The notes under the pieces: model-generated
Told to the model about the DNA's origin: nothing
Seen by the model: only the letters and a program-made list of their open reading frames with translations
The model's database searches: none
Assembly (NCBI GenBank): GCA_036245525.1
Contig: BTPG01000001.1
Coordinates: forward strand, 181,638,671 to 181,702,670
DNA from: Semisulcospira habei
Lineage: Eukaryota; Mollusca; Gastropoda; Semisulcospiridae
Reading direction: 5' to 3'
DNA length: 64,000 bases
Made by a program: the position numbers and the translations under genes
Shown: piece by piece, positions 33,888 through 42,804 of the stretch
Position numbering within the stretch: position 1 is the first letter of the stretch
How the letters are laid out: every line of letters begins with the position of its first letter

Positions 33888-35147
33888 TACCCCTAATCCA
33901 GTGAGACCTATTACCAATGCTGTTCTCTCTGACTCATGTGTGTCAAGGATTGGTGTTGGTGTTATCGTTATGGGTACCGGTGTCAAAGCTGGAGCTGTTA
34001 CTGTCTGTACAGGTGATGATGTTACTGGTGCCGTGGCCGGGGGTGTTACTGTCTGTAATGGTTTTAATGACTGTACATGTGTGGTTGTGGCCCCCAAGTT
34101 TACAGATTGATTGAGTCCTAATTTCTGACCAACACCTGCAACAACTATTTCATTATTATAATTTGTTATTGTCCCCATTTGGAGTTGAAGGTCAGATGGT
34201 AACATGTATAACCCAATACCAACTACAAAGTCAACTTTTGATCTGGCATATCTTAAAACGTCTTGGTAGCGTTGTATGCTTGATGGGAGATCGACTGTTG
34301 AATTAATTGAATCTTCAAGATTTGCAAGAAACTGTTTTTGTGCTTCAAATTTACCACTTCCATTCAAAATGTTTGATTTTGTTAGTGATTGTGCTCCTAG
34401 TAAACACCAGACATATGTTCTGATAGACTCATTTATGCGTTCGACTCCTGCTTGAGTAAATCCGTCACTCTTATCTAAGACAAATGTGGTCCAGGCATTA
34501 GACTGTTTCTGTTCAATTGAGCCTAACCACACTTCAGATTTTGATGAGAATGAAGTGTAACCAGGGTAATAATCTTGAGGGTATTGTCTGTGACTCATAG
34601 CATAATACAATGTTCCCATGCCTTTGTGATCATCAAGTTTTTGTGTAAAGTCATACTTTGTACTGATGTTAAATTCATTACAGATCCGTTCAAATGCTTT
34701 CAAATCCATGGGATTGTTAAACTGATTAAAACTGGATTCAGTGGGCAGTGGGGTATGCAGTTCTGACAGTATTCTTCTAAGCTGGTAATACATGTGGAAA
34801 CGATAGACAGACTTAATCAGTTTGTTTGGGTGATTCAAATGGTCTGTAAAAGAAACGCCACAGCCTGTAGTTGAGCATAGTATAGCAAAGTTAAGTTGGT
34901 TTTGAAACATCTGTAGTGGGCTTGAAGACCACTTTCTTGCAGTAGAGTCATCTGTAATTGGAGGGTTTAGGTAATGCTCATAAGGATTTGGCACTTTCAC
35001 TTGAAATAAATCTCCTTCAGACAAAGCTATATCAAGCTGATTTAGTTGAATTATTTTCTGGTCATAAGTTGGTGCAACATTATACTTGGCATCCACGTTA
35101 AATTGAAACGCGTTTACAATGGCAATTGTTGGTGATTTAAATTCCAT
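33864..35147 (-). CDS. Polinton structural candidate with C-terminal membrane anchor
   Basis: 427 codons, MEFKSPTIAIVNAFQF start. A large globular part runs from about 1-340 (blocks 'RKWSSSPLQMFQNQ', 'YPGYTSFSSKSEVW', 'IRTYVWCLLGAQSL', 'DVLRYARSKVDFVVG'). A Thr/Pro-rich stalk (about 350-400, 'LQTVTPPATAPVTSSPVQ') follows, then one membrane segment at the very end ('TALVIGLTGLGVLLLYLF'). The layout of globular head, mucin-like stalk and tail anchor suggests a type of surface or membrane-anchored protein. No family was recognised. It is intact here; in copy 2 the 3' end is disrupted by a duplication. Confidence 0.65.
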   Translation of the reverse strand: MEFKSPTIAIVNAFQFNVDAKYNVAPTYDQKIIQLNQLDIALSEGDLFQVKVPNPYEHYLNPPITDDSTARKWSSSPLQMFQNQLNFAILCSTTGCGVSFTDHLNHPNKLIKSVYRFHMYYQLRRILSELHTPLPTESSFNQFNNPMDLKAFERICNEFNISTKYDFTQKLDDHKGMGTLYYAMSHRQYPQDYYPGYTSFSSKSEVWLGSIEQKQSNAWTTFVLDKSDGFTQAGVERINESIRTYVWCLLGAQSLTKSNILNGSGKFEAQKQFLANLEDSINSTVDLPSSIQRYQDVLRYARSKVDFVVGIGLYMLPSDLQLQMGTITNYNNEIVVAGVGQKLGLNQSVNLGATTTHVQSLKPLQTVTPPATAPVTSSPVQTVTAPALTPVPITITPTPILDTHESERTALVIGLTGLGVLLLYLFH

Positions 35148-35175
35148 TGTGCTTTTTTTTTATGTGATAATAAAA

Positions 35176-35867
35176 ATGTTTATAACCTTAACAAATCTTG
35201 ACACGAGCAAACCAGTGTGGCCAACTAATGGAATCGATAATCGAGATGGTAACAAGGCTGTGGCTATCCATGAAATGTTTTATACAGTAAAGTGGTTTAA
35301 TGTAACGGATGATGAAAATTATTCTGTAAGTGGAACTCTTGATGGTATTGAGAAGGGTGATACTTTACGAGCTGGGTATTATGACTTTTGTACTTTAGCT
35401 GAATGGCTTCAAAATGAATTTAAAATTAAAGCAACTTTAAACCCAGCTAATTTACTTGTTACAATTGAATTTCCAAAAAGTGGTCAGTTTTCTTTATCAA
35501 TTAGTCTTTTATTATTACTTGGATTTTTAGGTAAAAAAATAACACATCTAGATGAAGATTGGTCACAATCAGTCGAACGTCTACTATCACCAAAAAAACC
35601 CCAATAATAACTGGCAGATATCCTGTTCATTTGTCAGTACACACAGTGCTAAATGTTTATTTAAAAGAACTGAACACTACTGAAAATGTACACAATGGAA
35701 AGCCTTCAACTTTGTTAAGATGCTTGCCGACTGGAACTGCTCCGTATTGTGAAAGTGTTAAGAAATTAGGTTCTAGTTTCTTTGAGTCACTGAGTATATC
35801 TGTAACTAATCAGGATGACAAACCAGTTCTTATGCATGATTTTAGTGTTGTGTTAGAAGTTAAATAA
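35176..35867 (+). pseudogene. Polinton penton-like (minor capsid) candidate, frameshifted
   Basis: It starts MFITLTNLDTSKPVW. The N-terminal domain has 'LRAGYYDFCTLAEWLQNEFK' and 'LLLLLGFLG'. The C-terminal beta domain has 'YPVHLSVHTVLNVYLKEL', 'TLLRCLPTGTAPYCESV' and 'VLMHDFSVVLEVK'. The pattern (GYY..L..WL..N, LLGF, LLR.LP, final LEV/F strand) resembles the minor capsid proteins of Polintons and relatives, which form pentons. Compared with the intact 243-codon copy 2 gene, there is a one-base shift at an A7 run (35592-35598) and an in-frame 27 nt deletion in the C-terminal part. Confidence 0.55.
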
Positions 35868-35887
35868 TTTTATTTTTGTTTATAAAA

Positions 35888-36766
35888 ATGAGTGGTCTTG
35901 GTCCAAAGCCTAGAATCATACCAGTTGCGTGTCCGGTAACAGAGTTGAAAGATTTGGCAGACGTACAGGATTTTGAGAAGGAAGGAGAAATTGGAGAAAT
36001 ATATGGTTTTGAACTTGATTCAAATGGCATGTACAAGAGGAAAGTAATTGCTGACATAAAAGACGGTGAAAAACAGATTCCTAAACTTGGTCAGCTTCGT
36101 GATGTTACTGTACCTACTCCACCTGTAAATAATGCGCCTTACAACTTAATACATGTGGGTAGTAAGTGGGTTGTTTCACCTGTACCGGCACCACCACCCA
36201 CAATTGACTGGGACATAAAGATTGAATTTATTAGTCCTTATGTATACACTGATGATGAAGGCGCCTTAGTGTTTAGGAAGGTTGTTAATTCTGGGCCGCT
36301 TATTGTAAGCCTTGTTCCAAGTTTTGCCCCAGACAACAATAGCAGAGAAAAACTGAAAGTTGAAAATTATGAGAGACGGAGATATCTTCTTACAACTAGA
36401 AAGGGTAGATCAGATACTTCTGTTGTGTTTATGCCAGCAAGCTTAGTCGTGGCTAGAGAAGTGACAATAGTATTTGAAATTATCATGAAATCTGTTGCTT
36501 CTGCAAAAGAGGCAAATATAGCACAAGGAATTAAACTTACATGGAATGAAACAGTAACAGAGTCATCAAAGGTCTTTATTGCTATTACAAAAAATAATGA
36601 TGTTATTAATGTTTCGAGCAGTGTTCCAGCTGTCAAGGTGGTGGTCGACAAAGCAACTTTTGTTCGTCTAACTTACATAAACCTTGAACACATTGATCTT
36701 GTTGCATTTTATTATGCCAGCAAATTGTATACTTTTGAAGAGTTGCAAAATGTAATTGCTGATTAA
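35888..36766 (+). CDS. Polinton beta-rich protein of unknown function
   Basis: 292 codons from the ATG at 35888 (preceded by TTATAAAA). The N-terminal ~90 residues are charged; after a Pro-rich hinge ('VSPVPAPPPTIDWD') the rest is strongly alternating beta-like ('EGALVFRKVVNSGPLIVSLV', 'SSVPAVKVVVDKATFVRL'). No family was recognised. It is intact in both copies and highly conserved, so it is likely under selection. Its position between the penton-like and membrane-hairpin genes suggests a virion role. Confidence 0.65.
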   Translation: MSGLGPKPRIIPVACPVTELKDLADVQDFEKEGEIGEIYGFELDSNGMYKRKVIADIKDGEKQIPKLGQLRDVTVPTPPVNNAPYNLIHVGSKWVVSPVPAPPPTIDWDIKIEFISPYVYTDDEGALVFRKVVNSGPLIVSLVPSFAPDNNSREKLKVENYERRRYLLTTRKGRSDTSVVFMPASLVVAREVTIVFEIIMKSVASAKEANIAQGIKLTWNETVTESSKVFIAITKNNDVINVSSSVPAVKVVVDKATFVRLTYINLEHIDLVAFYYASKLYTFEELQNVIAD

Positions 36767-36786
36767 AAAAATATTTGTCATAAAAA

Positions 36787-37404
36787 ATGGTGAACTTGTA
36801 TCCACAAATACCACCTGAGCAGCTTGAGCCTATTGAGCGTGATAAAACATTAAAGGCAGATTCATTCCGTTTAATGAATATTACAGAAGCGTTGAAGTAT
36901 TTGGAAGAAGAACAAGCAAAATACTCGAGGTGTAAACGCCGTTACAATACGGTTTTCAATTCTGTACACAACACATCAATGGCCATGGGGGTGGTTTCGG
37001 CCGGATTATCTGTAGGAGGTATAACTCTGTTTGCAACGGGGGTGGGAAGTGTCGTAGGAATTGCTGTTGAAGCTGTTGGCCTTGCCACAAGCCTGGCATG
37101 CTTTGGTATGGAAGCCCTTAACAAAAAATTTTATACTAAGTTGCAGAAGCATGAAGCATTAAGTACGCTCGCAGCAGCTAAGCTGACGAGTATGAAACTT
37201 ATTATTAGTAAATCTTTGGAAGATAATGAAATTGACGATAACGAATTTAAAAGAGTCCAGGATGATTTGGCCAACTATAAACAACAAAAGTCTGAAATAC
37301 AGAATAAGATGCGTAGTCAGGCTGTAAATGTTGAAGAGCTAAAGAAATCTTTTTTAGAACAAGGAAAAAAGATAGGCGTAGAAGAAACTATGAAAAAAGT
37401 TTGA
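36787..37404 (+). CDS. Polinton membrane-hairpin protein (zero-frame product)
   Basis: 205 codons. After an N-terminal helical region there is a double hydrophobic hairpin (about residues 60-105: 'MAMGVVSAGLSVGGITLFA', 'GIAVEAVGLATSLACFG'). A helical tail follows ('KLQKHEALSTLAAAKLTSMK', 'DNEIDDNEFKRVQDDLANYK'). This layout is very common next to Polinton-like genes in invertebrates, as I recall. The zero-frame stop TGA (37402-37404) is followed by a conserved minus-one-frame extension (37398-37526); see the findings. The 'TMKKV' end sits on an AAAAAA run. Confidence 0.7.
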   Translation: MVNLYPQIPPEQLEPIERDKTLKADSFRLMNITEALKYLEEEQAKYSRCKRRYNTVFNSVHNTSMAMGVVSAGLSVGGITLFATGVGSVVGIAVEAVGLATSLACFGMEALNKKFYTKLQKHEALSTLAAAKLTSMKLIISKSLEDNEIDDNEFKRVQDDLANYKQQKSEIQNKMRSQAVNVEELKKSFLEQGKKIGVEETMKKV

Positions 37405-37526
37405 GAACTTACAAGCAAGTAACGATAGGTTTTGGTAATCCATTATTTTTGTCATACACTTCGCAAAGAGATGTCATGCCTTTCACCCCTGCCTACCTAA
37501 CACCATCTGCCCCTCCACCAGACTAA
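37398..37526 (+). CDS. Minus-one-frame extension with PSAP motif (possible frameshift product)
   Basis: 42 codons then TAA, in frame -1 relative to the preceding gene, with no ATG of its own. It shares FGN, FLSY, SQRD, FTP and YLTPSAPPP with the equivalent region of copy 2 (61664-61792); length differences between the copies are whole codons. The PSAP tetrapeptide matches the Tsg101-binding late domain. The PPxY seen in copy 2 is cut short here (PPPD then stop). Expression could need a minus-one frameshift at the A6 run (37393-37398), or splicing. It is too short to stand out as an independent ORF. Confidence 0.5.
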   Translation, partial: SLRTYKQVTIGFGNPLFLSYTSQRDVMPFTPAYLTPSAPPPD

Positions 37527-37860
37527 AAAAAAAGATTTTACGTTGTCCTTGTAACTTGGGAAATCTGTCCGAGTAAGTTGTTGACTTGGTTCAATAACTT
37601 ACAAGATCTTATGATTAGGTTCTTGTAAGAACTTGTTTTAAGTCACTTATCAGAACTTGCACCAACTAACTTCAAAGTTACCTGTAAAGTTAGTTAGCGG
37701 TTGTAGGCGACTTTGGAAATTTGTTAACAAGTGTCTGTAGGTAACTTAAATTTGTATCAAGTGTATATAAGAATGTTTTGTGTGTGTGTGGTTATTATTA
37801 AATAACTGTGTTTTGGGGTATTGACGTAGAGTCAATGGTATAAATGTTCTTGAAATTATC
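37527..37860. other. Conserved non-coding region near the right end, copy 1
   Basis: Rich in inverted 'gtaagaactt' / 'aacttacaag' words and 'taacttgt' words, partly matching 61800-61990 of copy 2 ('cttgtaacttgggaaatctg', 'ccgagtaagttgt'). No ORF. It may be a 3' processing or terminal regulatory region. Confidence 0.45.
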
Positions 37861-37879
37861 ATATCTCTAACACTAACTA

Positions 37880-38275
37880 TATATACACATGCATAAATAC
37901 ACGCACAGACGCACACACACACAAACACTCGCACACATACATACACGCATGCACATGCATACATACTAGCATGCACACGCATACATACATGCACTCACAC
38001 AATGACAAACACTCACACTCATACACACAAACACTCGCACGCATACATACATGCACTCACACACTGACAGACAAACACACTCATACACACATACATACAT
38101 ACGCGCATGCACACGCACACACAAACACTCACACACATACATACATACATGCACTCACACACTGACAGACACACGCATACACACACACACAGACGCATAC
38201 ATGCATGCACTCACACATACCTACAAACACACACAAGCACTCACACACAGACAGACAGACAGACACAAAATCTTT
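37880..38275. repeat. (CA)n-rich / CATA microsatellite
   Basis: Imperfect CA, CATA and ACAG repeats over ~400 bp. The predicted frames here are artefacts of the repeat. Confidence 0.9.
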
Positions 38276-38394
38276 ATTCAGCATGCTTGAATATTGTAGA
38301 CTCCAGTCCGCAGAAAACTTCACCGCATTTCAGTTGTATGACACGATATAGACGCGGCGACTGTGTACTTAGTCACGTTACTAAGTCCCTATGT

Positions 38395-39185
38395 CAGTGT
38401 TTACGTTAAAAACCGCGCTGACAGCGTTAGCGGCAAGGGTGTCAATAGAAGACTGAAGACTTTGTATTAAGAGTCATTTAACTCTATGTTCTGTCTCTGT
38501 TTTTGCTTGCTACAGAGCTACAGGCCGCTAAATATAAGTAGATCGGCAACTTCCGCATTGCAGCTAGTGACGTATTTGTCTGCACCAATACTCAAATGAA
38601 ACTGTCTGCACGCCGCGCGCCAGCGATGTTTGCTACGTAAAATCTATTTTAAAACCGCGCTGACGGCGTTAACGGCAAGGTGGTAAACAGAAGATTGAAG
38701 ACTTTGTATTAAGAGTCATTTAACTCTGTGTTCTGTCTATGTTTTTGGTTGCTCTACAGGCCGCTGAGCCCACGCCGCGCTATTTACCACCAGCGGTGGT
38801 TGCTACGTACAATCTATTTTAAAACCGCGCTGACGGTGTTAACGGCAAGGGTGTCATTAGAAGATTAAATACTTTGTATTAAGAGTCATTTAACTCTGTG
38901 TTCTGTCTCTGTCCTCAACTGAATGACACTGTCCGCAGTCCGCGCTATTAATAACCGCGCTGACGGCGTCAACGGCAAGGGTGTTAATAGAAGACTGAAG
39001 ACTTTATGTTAAGAGTCATTTAACTCTGTGTTCTGTCTCTGTCCTCGCTGTACTCAACTGAATGACACTGTCTGCAGTCCGCGCTGACGGCGTCAACGGC
39101 AAGGGGGTAAACAGAATATTTAAGACTTTATGTTAAGAGTCATTTAACTCTGTGTTCTACTCTCATTTCTTAGTTGTTTACCGTT
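38395..39185. repeat. Five-copy GC-core/hairpin repeat in Polinton copy 1
   Basis: Five copies (near 38410, 38650, 38820, 38955 and 39080) each have a core 'ccgcgctgacggcgttaacg' followed ~35 bp later by AAGAGTCATTTAACTCT, a hairpin with arms AGAGT/ACTCT. Spacing varies (about 125-240 bp). GC content is much higher than in the rest of the element. There is no coding. It may be a regulatory or replication region. Confidence 0.75.
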
Positions 39186-39487
39186 ACTCAACAGATTTAA
39201 CGTGTTCCGTGTAGACGGGCTTACCACAGACCTTAACATGTCAGACTCGTTATTATCACCTATGTAAAGTCAGTTTCACTTACATGAGCCGCGGCAAAAA
39301 CACCTCACACTTGGTCCATAACATTTAGGATGAGACAAACAAACAAACATACAAACATGAGCTTCTGATGCGACTTGCTGATTGGTATTTGACACACATC
39401 AGACAAAATCTCACTCCATCCATTTATGACCTGCCCGTTGATTTTCTCACTCTCAGTCTTAAAGCCACTTTACGTGTACCATGTCCA

Positions 39488-39660
39488 ATGATTTTCTCAC
39501 TCTCAGACGTACAGCCTTTTTGTGGCATGTTCTGTGATTTCTCACTCTCAGACGTACAGCCTTTTTGTGGCATGTTCTGTGATTTCTCACTCTCAGACGT
39601 ACAGCCTTTTTGTGGCATGTTCTGTGATTTCTCACTCTCAGACGTACAGCCTTTTCATTT
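39488..39660. repeat. 45 bp tandem repeat, about 3.5 copies
   Basis: Units of 'ctcactctcagacgtacagc' + 'ctttttgtggcatgttctgt' + 'gattt' (45 bp, hence an open frame through them). No independent evidence of coding. Confidence 0.85.
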
Positions 39661-39880
39661 TTTCTTGTTTGCGGCCTGCTCGGTGATATATCACTCTCAC
39701 GGACTTATAGTTACACGTTTTTATTTTCCTTGTTAGTGCGGCCTGCTCGGTGATAGATCACATGGACTTAAGTCAGTTAACAAAACGAAAGTGATAAAAT
39801 GTCTCAGATGTGATTCAAACAGGGTCGTTAAGACGCATTAGAACCTTTGTACAAACAAACAAACAAACAAACAAACAAGG

Positions 39881-40531
39881 TCATGGACCAGCGTTAGGTG
39901 TTTTCCAAAAATCGGCTATTTCCGGGACTTTTAACATTTCTTTAATTTGCTTTCGCAAACCATACACCTTCCGAAAAGGCAGTGCCAGAAAATGAAATTT
40001 TGGATACCTACGTAACAGCTTGGCTAAATCACGTAACTGACGAGAATAAGACTCTGAAATTCCGACGTGTAATTTTAGCCAATCTTTCCAGTTCAGTTTA
40101 GTTTCTTTTCGAATCTTTTGTCGTTTGTGAATTTTAAATCCTTCAATAAGCCACTCACCATAGTAAATAAAAGCTGACATGCTTTTTTCTTCATTACGTC
40201 GAAGTATTTTGTAGCCGTCCTCTAAATTTTGTTTTAAGTTATCTAAATTAAATGTAGACAAATCACACTCATCTACTTTAAGACACTCAATTTTTTCGTC
40301 ATGAAAAAGATTTTGTTTTAAAAACAAATCAAGTTCTTTTGGTTCTTTACTAGCCTTTTGTTTCTTAGAACTAGTGTTTAGTATATCAGCCAAATTTCCC
40401 ACTGGTTTTTCCGGTTTTTCTAACCAAAATTCTGGAGCTTTGGTCAAAACGGAATGAATGTAAGTAGCCATTTTTTCATGGTATTCACCATGTGATTGTA
40501 AGATCAACACCTCTTCCTGAGTCCAATTCAT
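39881..40531 (-). CDS. Accessory protein in Polinton copy 1, unknown function
   Basis: 216 codons on the minus strand, MNWTQEEVLILQSHGEY start preceded by TTATAAAA. The N-terminal half is charged. The C-terminal half has 'AFIYYGEWLIEGFKIHKRQK', 'KLNWKDWLKLHVGISESYSR' and 'LRDLAKLLRRYPKFHFLALP', which resemble the helix-turn-helix-like W..WL....gIs.s..R...LA pattern of DUF3102-type phage/plasmid proteins. This similarity is from memory and weak. There is no counterpart in copy 2. It lies ~500 bp inside the right terminal repeat, transcribed away from it, so it may be an early or accessory gene. Confidence 0.6.
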   Translation of the reverse strand: MNWTQEEVLILQSHGEYHEKMATYIHSVLTKAPEFWLEKPEKPVGNLADILNTSSKKQKASKEPKELDLFLKQNLFHDEKIECLKVDECDLSTFNLDNLKQNLEDGYKILRRNEEKSMSAFIYYGEWLIEGFKIHKRQKIRKETKLNWKDWLKLHVGISESYSRQLRDLAKLLRRYPKFHFLALPFRKVYGLRKQIKEMLKVPEIADFWKTPNAGP

Positions 40532-41029
40532 TTTTATAATGAGTGAATGTTAGTCAGCGTAGGCAAATTAAACTAAACCGATCTGGTTAACACTAGCGCA
40601 CTGTAGACTAATTGTGAAACCTTTTCTTGTTTCTAAATATTACAAGTTTAACAGACAAATTATCGTCAAACTACCAGTCATTTGTAACTTACGTTAGTCA
40701 GCGTTCAATTAACAGTCACTTACCGCTCACCACGTAGGATATTTTACAAGATTTAGTGCTATCACCGGATAAGTTAGTCCGTCACTCTGAGAACACAACC
40801 GCACTCCAACACAAGGTAAATGGAAAGAACGAGAAAGTTTGTCTTCACGCCCTACGAACGTCTCAACGACGCAATACTTGATCACGAGACTAGGGTCACG
40901 AGTTGACACGTGGCGTTGTTATTGGCAACATTGACGTCACTTACTTTTGGGTGGGGTGATGTGGCAATTACACCTAACGGGAATTTCCACAATGACGCAA
41001 GTAATCATTTCCCGAAAACGGCTGATAGT
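40532..41029. promoter_or_regulatory. Non-coding region between accessory gene and right TIR, copy 1
   Basis: About 500 bp with no ORF. Contains 'gttagtcagcgt' twice (40550 and 40692) and AT-rich text ahead of the accessory gene. A promoter is expected here by position only. Confidence 0.35.
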
Positions 41030-41265
41030 AGTCAATGACAGCATTAATTATTTAGGTGGGAGTGGGGGATCTGCCTTAATAATCGCGGGTTGGTAGCTGA
41101 TCAAAAAACGTAGCTTGAATGATTTCTGGAGTGGAACTAAAATGGCTAGGTAATAAAGGTATTGGGTGTCTTTGTTGACGTGGGCTTGCTTAATTACCGT
41201 GTTAATTAGAATAAATCAATTGTTTGGGGGAGGGGTGGGGTGGGAGACCCACATTATCTATCTCT
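41030..41265. repeat. Right terminal inverted repeat, Polinton copy 1
   Basis: 236 bp, the reverse complement of 24022-24255, ending TTATCTATCTCT directly before AAGGTG. Confidence 0.95.
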
Positions 41266-41271
41266 AAGGTG
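41266..41271. repeat. Target site duplication (right), Polinton copy 1
   Basis: AAGGTG, identical to 24016-24021. The array unit continues with 'ctcccaggggacc' directly after. Confidence 0.95.
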
Positions 41272-41411
41272 CTCCCAGGGGACCAATCCATGTAACGATG
41301 CACTAGGTAGTAGACTGTACCTGATGTTTTCCCTGACAGTGTCTGGGTGATAGTGAAACGTGCTCTGAGGGGACCAATCCATGTAACAATGCGCTAGGTA
41401 GTGGATTGTAC
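41272..41411. repeat. ~92 bp CYP4-derived array, right remainder
   Basis: About 1.5 units of the array interrupted by Polinton copy 1, running into the donor of the real exon at 41411. Confidence 0.9.
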
Positions 41412-41562
41412 CTGATGTTTTCAGCAGGTCCCTGACAGTGTCTGGGTGGTAGAGGGAAACACTTGCTCTGAAGGGACCAATCCAGAGGCGAAACATACGC
41501 GGGTATTTCAGCATCAGGTCATTGATGTATTTCAATCTCTCCTCCGGCACCTTGCCTCTTAT
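41412..41562 (-). CDS. CYP4-like cytochrome P450, paralogous exon 2 (gene B)
   Basis: A 151 nt minus-strand exon. The acceptor is 'acccaacag' (41563-41565 = CAG) and the donor is GTACAA. The translation IRGKVPEERLKYINDLMLK ... MFRLWIGPFRASVSLYH ... DTVRDLLKTS is equivalent to gene A exon 2 (same length and phases, 26 of 51 residues identical). The next exons would lie at lower coordinates, but none was found between this exon and gene A exon 2. It may therefore be an alternative or duplicated exon of the same gene, or an orphan. Its donor-side sequence has been amplified into the 92 bp array, now split by Polinton copy 1. Confidence 0.85.
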
Positions 41563-41597
41563 CTGTTGGGTAAATTGTTCTTGTTTTTTTCAATTTA

Positions 41598-42110
41598 CCC
41601 CCTTGTGCATGCAGCCACTGTAGCACCCCCTTGTGCATGCAGCCACTGTAGCACCCCCTTGTGCATGCAGCCACTGTACCACCCCCTTGTGCATGCAGCC
41701 ACTGTACCACCCCCTTGTGCATGTAGCCACTGTACCACCCCCTTGTGCATGCAGCCACTGTACCACCCCCTTGTGCATGTAGCCACTGTACCACCCCCTT
41801 GTGCATGCAGCCACTGTACCACCCCCTTGTGCATGCAGCCACTGTACCACCCCCTTGTGCATGCAGCCACTGTACCACCCCCTTGTGCATGCAGCCACTG
41901 TATCACCCCCTTGTGCATGCAGCCACTGTACCACCCCCTTGTGCATGCAGCCACTGTACCACCCCCTTGTGCATGCAGCCACTGTACCACCCCCTTGTGC
42001 ATGCAGCCACTGTACCACCCCCTTGTGCATGCAGCCACTGTACCACCCCCTTGTGCATGCAGCCACTGTATCACCCCCTTGTGCATGTAGCCACTGTACC
42101 AGTACAGTGG
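41598..42110. repeat. 28 bp minisatellite (~18 units)
   Basis: Units of 'cccccttgtgcatgcagcca' + 'ctgtacca', with minor variants. It lies ~35 bp upstream of the exon B acceptor. All six-frame ORFs here are repeat artefacts. Confidence 0.95.
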
Positions 42111-42620
42111 GTGTGAAGCAAAAAAACAGGAAAAAACCTACTATGTAAATGTAGTACAGATAGCTGCATGCACACAGGTGTGAAGCGAAGAACAGAAACA
42201 ATATAGTAGATATGTAGTACCAGGAGTGAAGCGAAAAAACAAGAACAATAATGTATGTATGTATCAGTACCGATAGCTGCATGCACACAGGTGTAAAGCG
42301 AAGAACAGAAACAATACAGTAGATATGTAGTACCAGGAGTGAAGCGAAAAACAAGAACAATAATGTATGTATCAGTACCGATAGCTGCATGCACACAGGT
42401 GTGAAGCGAAGAACAGAAACAATACAGTAGATATGTAGTACCACGAGTGAAGCGAAAAAACAAGAACAATAATGTATATCAGTACCAATGGTTGCATGCT
42501 CAGAGGAATGAACCAAAAATCAAGAACATACTGTCTATACATAATTATCAGTACCAATGGCTACATGCACAGGGGTATGAACCAAAAATCAAGAATAATA
42601 ATATTATATATAAATATTTT
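42111..42620. repeat. ~115 bp tandem-like repeats, 'gctgcatgcacacaggtgtg' family
   Basis: Four to five diverged units alternate 'agctgcatgcacacaggtgt' and 'gtagtaccaggagtgaagcg'. A related block lies at 44215-44460. No gene. Confidence 0.75.
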
Positions 42621-42631
42621 ACATCCGCGTT

Positions 42632-42756
42632 TAGGTGATACTGAGAATCCCACTCGAGTGGTTTTATAACCTTATCCTACGAGTGAAAGCGAGTAGGATA
42701 AGGTTTTCAGACCACGAGAGTGAGATTCTCAGTATCTCCTACACTGATGTAAAAAT
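42632..42756. mobile_element. Short fold-back element
   Basis: Arms 'gatactgagaatcccactc' and 'gagtgagattctcagtatc', with inner arms 'aaccttatcctac' / 'gtaggataaggtt'. About 120 bp, no ORF. MITE-like. Confidence 0.6.
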
Positions 42757-42804
42757 CTATTTCTTACGCACCTTTTCTTGGCATGAATCTGATGTCAGTT
42801 AAGA

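Larger units (their letters stand above)
24022..41265. mobile_element. Polinton/Maverick-type virus-like transposon, copy 1 (17.2 kb)
   Basis: Bounded by ~235 bp inverted repeats beginning AGAGATAGATAATG and a perfect 6 bp target duplication, the hallmark of Polinton integration. It encodes integrase, protein-primed DNA polymerase, packaging-type ATPase, capsid-like proteins and several membrane proteins. Genes are tightly packed in converging and diverging blocks. The polymerase, capsid and penton-like genes each contain frame breaks, so this copy is unlikely to be autonomous as assembled. The region 37530-40980 is specific to this copy. Confidence 0.95.

Noticed and set aside
37746..38409. 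Overlapping His/Thr- or Cys/Val-rich ORFs
   Set aside because: Translation of CA/CATA microsatellite text.
41590..42516. Long ORFs on both strands (up to 308 codons)
   Set aside because: They run through the 28 bp minisatellite and adjacent repeats; unit length plus lack of stops opens several frames at once.
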